13,235 bases of DNA, taken from NCBI GenBank assembly GCA_964470825.1, contig CAYYEF010000015.1, forward strand, positions 1 through 13,235, given 5' to 3'. A model generated the notes under the pieces. The model made no database searches. It had not been told where the DNA came from and was given only the letters and a program-made list of their open reading frames with translations. Numbering within the stretch: position 1 is the stretch's first letter; every line of letters starts with the position of its first letter. This DNA is from CAYYEF01 sp964470825. Lineage in GTDB: Bacteria > Patescibacteriota > Minisyncoccia > Phycocordibacterales > JAACPR01. Both the position numbers and the translations under genes were made by a program. Positions 12,924 through 13,235 of the stretch are shown here, piece after piece.

Positions 12924-12940
12924 CAGTAAAAAAGCAAAAA

Positions 12941-12968
12941 CAAAACCGGCGTTTTCACACCGGTTTTG
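12941..12968 (-). terminator. Intrinsic terminator downstream of rnpB
   Basis: CAAAACCGG (12941-12949) pairs with CCGGTTTTG (12960-12968) in a 9-bp stem with a 10-nt loop. On the minus strand it runs into a long T-rich tract (TTTTTGCTTTTTTT). It sits directly after the RNase P RNA 3' end. Confidence 0.88.
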
Positions 12969-12976
12969 ATATTTTT

Positions 12977-13235
12977 AGCGCATCTATAAGCCGAATTCTG
13001 TCTTAAATATTTATTTATCTGGACCACAAATTACTTGGTGGTTCTAGCGGCACTTCCGATTACTCGGACACGGCCTTGCACAGAAGTAAGGATTTAGCCG
13101 TTTCACCCGTACGTTTCCGCACGATTAATCCTCTAACTAAATAGCCGGATTTGTGTCTCTTTCGATTCACACGTCTCTGCTCGCACCTCGTAGATTACTC
13201 TAGACGGGAGTTACCCGCTACCGTTTTTCAGACTT
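12977..13235 (-). ncRNA. rnpB: RNase P RNA (catalytic RNA component), 5' end cut by the window
   Basis: The catalytic RNA that removes tRNA 5' leaders. Minus-strand landmarks line up in order with E. coli RNase P RNA: AAGTCTGA at the window edge (the GGAAAGTCC region), a hairpin CGGGTAACTCCCG (P8), CTACGAGGTGCGAGCAGAGA (matching CACGACCAGTGCAACAGAGA), GGGTGAAACGGC, GTGCAAGGCC, the P18-like hairpin CCAC...GTGG, CCAGATAAATAA (matching CCTAGATGAATGA) and GACAGAATTCGGCTTAT (matching GACAGAACCCGGCTTAT). The 3' end at about 12977 is approximate. The segment between GGGTGAAACGGC and GCAAGGCC is much shorter than in E. coli, consistent with loss of the P13/P14 module. Fewer than about 70 nt of the 5' end lie outside the window. 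Confidence 0.95.

Noticed and set aside
1..13235. CRISPR array, insertion sequence, prophage or toxin-antitoxin pair
   Set aside because: No spaced direct repeats, terminal inverted repeats, transposase or integrase motifs, or paired small genes of that kind were seen, despite five tRNA genes that could serve as integration sites.

Overview
The window is AT-rich, densely packed bacterial DNA. Its gene content and protein styles suggest a Patescibacteria (CPR) genome, probably of the Parcubacteria type. This is inference from several traits: ValS lacks the usual C-terminal arm, TsaD carries an insertion, RNase P RNA looks compact, a polytopic ligase-like/TPR protein sits beside a MurJ-type flippase, Shine-Dalgarno sequences are almost absent, and gaps between genes are often only a few bases. 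No phylogeny could be run. All 12 protein genes end in TAA or TAG and read well under the standard code.

Layout. A tRNA-Glu (minus) and a tRNA-Ser (plus) diverge at the left edge. A plus-strand block follows: tRNA-Val(GAC), tsaD starting 1 nt after the tRNA, valS, a PrsW-family membrane protease and an Hsp20 chaperone, closed at 5082-5111 by a two-way terminator. From there to the right edge nearly everything is on the minus strand. Read in transcription order from the right it is: rnpB (RNase P RNA, cut by the window end), a 787-aa O-antigen-ligase-like/TPR membrane protein, a MurJ-type flippase, lepA (EF4), an FtsB/DivIC-like divisome protein, a glutaredoxin, tRNA-Arg(CCT), an unidentified 137-aa protein, a small coiled-coil membrane protein and tRNA-Phe(GAA). 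One plus-strand gene too short for routine ORF calling (41 aa, 6839-6964) lies between lepA and the ftsB-like gene.

How it fits together. The left block is translation-centred: tRNAs, the t6A-modification enzyme TsaD and valyl-tRNA synthetase, followed by two envelope/proteostasis genes. The right block combines RNase P, an envelope-glycan pair (ligase/polymerase-like protein plus MOP flippase, 2 nt apart), a ribosome-associated GTPase and a division protein. No mobile element, CRISPR array, phage gene or obvious new multi-gene system is visible. No gene-free stretch reaches 300 bases.

The most notable signals are regulatory and architectural. Several genes have an extended -10 motif (TGn followed by a -10 hexamer) only 6-9 nt before the ATG, which predicts leaderless or near-leaderless mRNAs. 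tsaD abuts a tRNA 3' end. Two genes end inside their own terminator hairpin. LepA has an altered G4 motif, and the MurJ-type protein lacks several charged residues important in E. coli MurJ.
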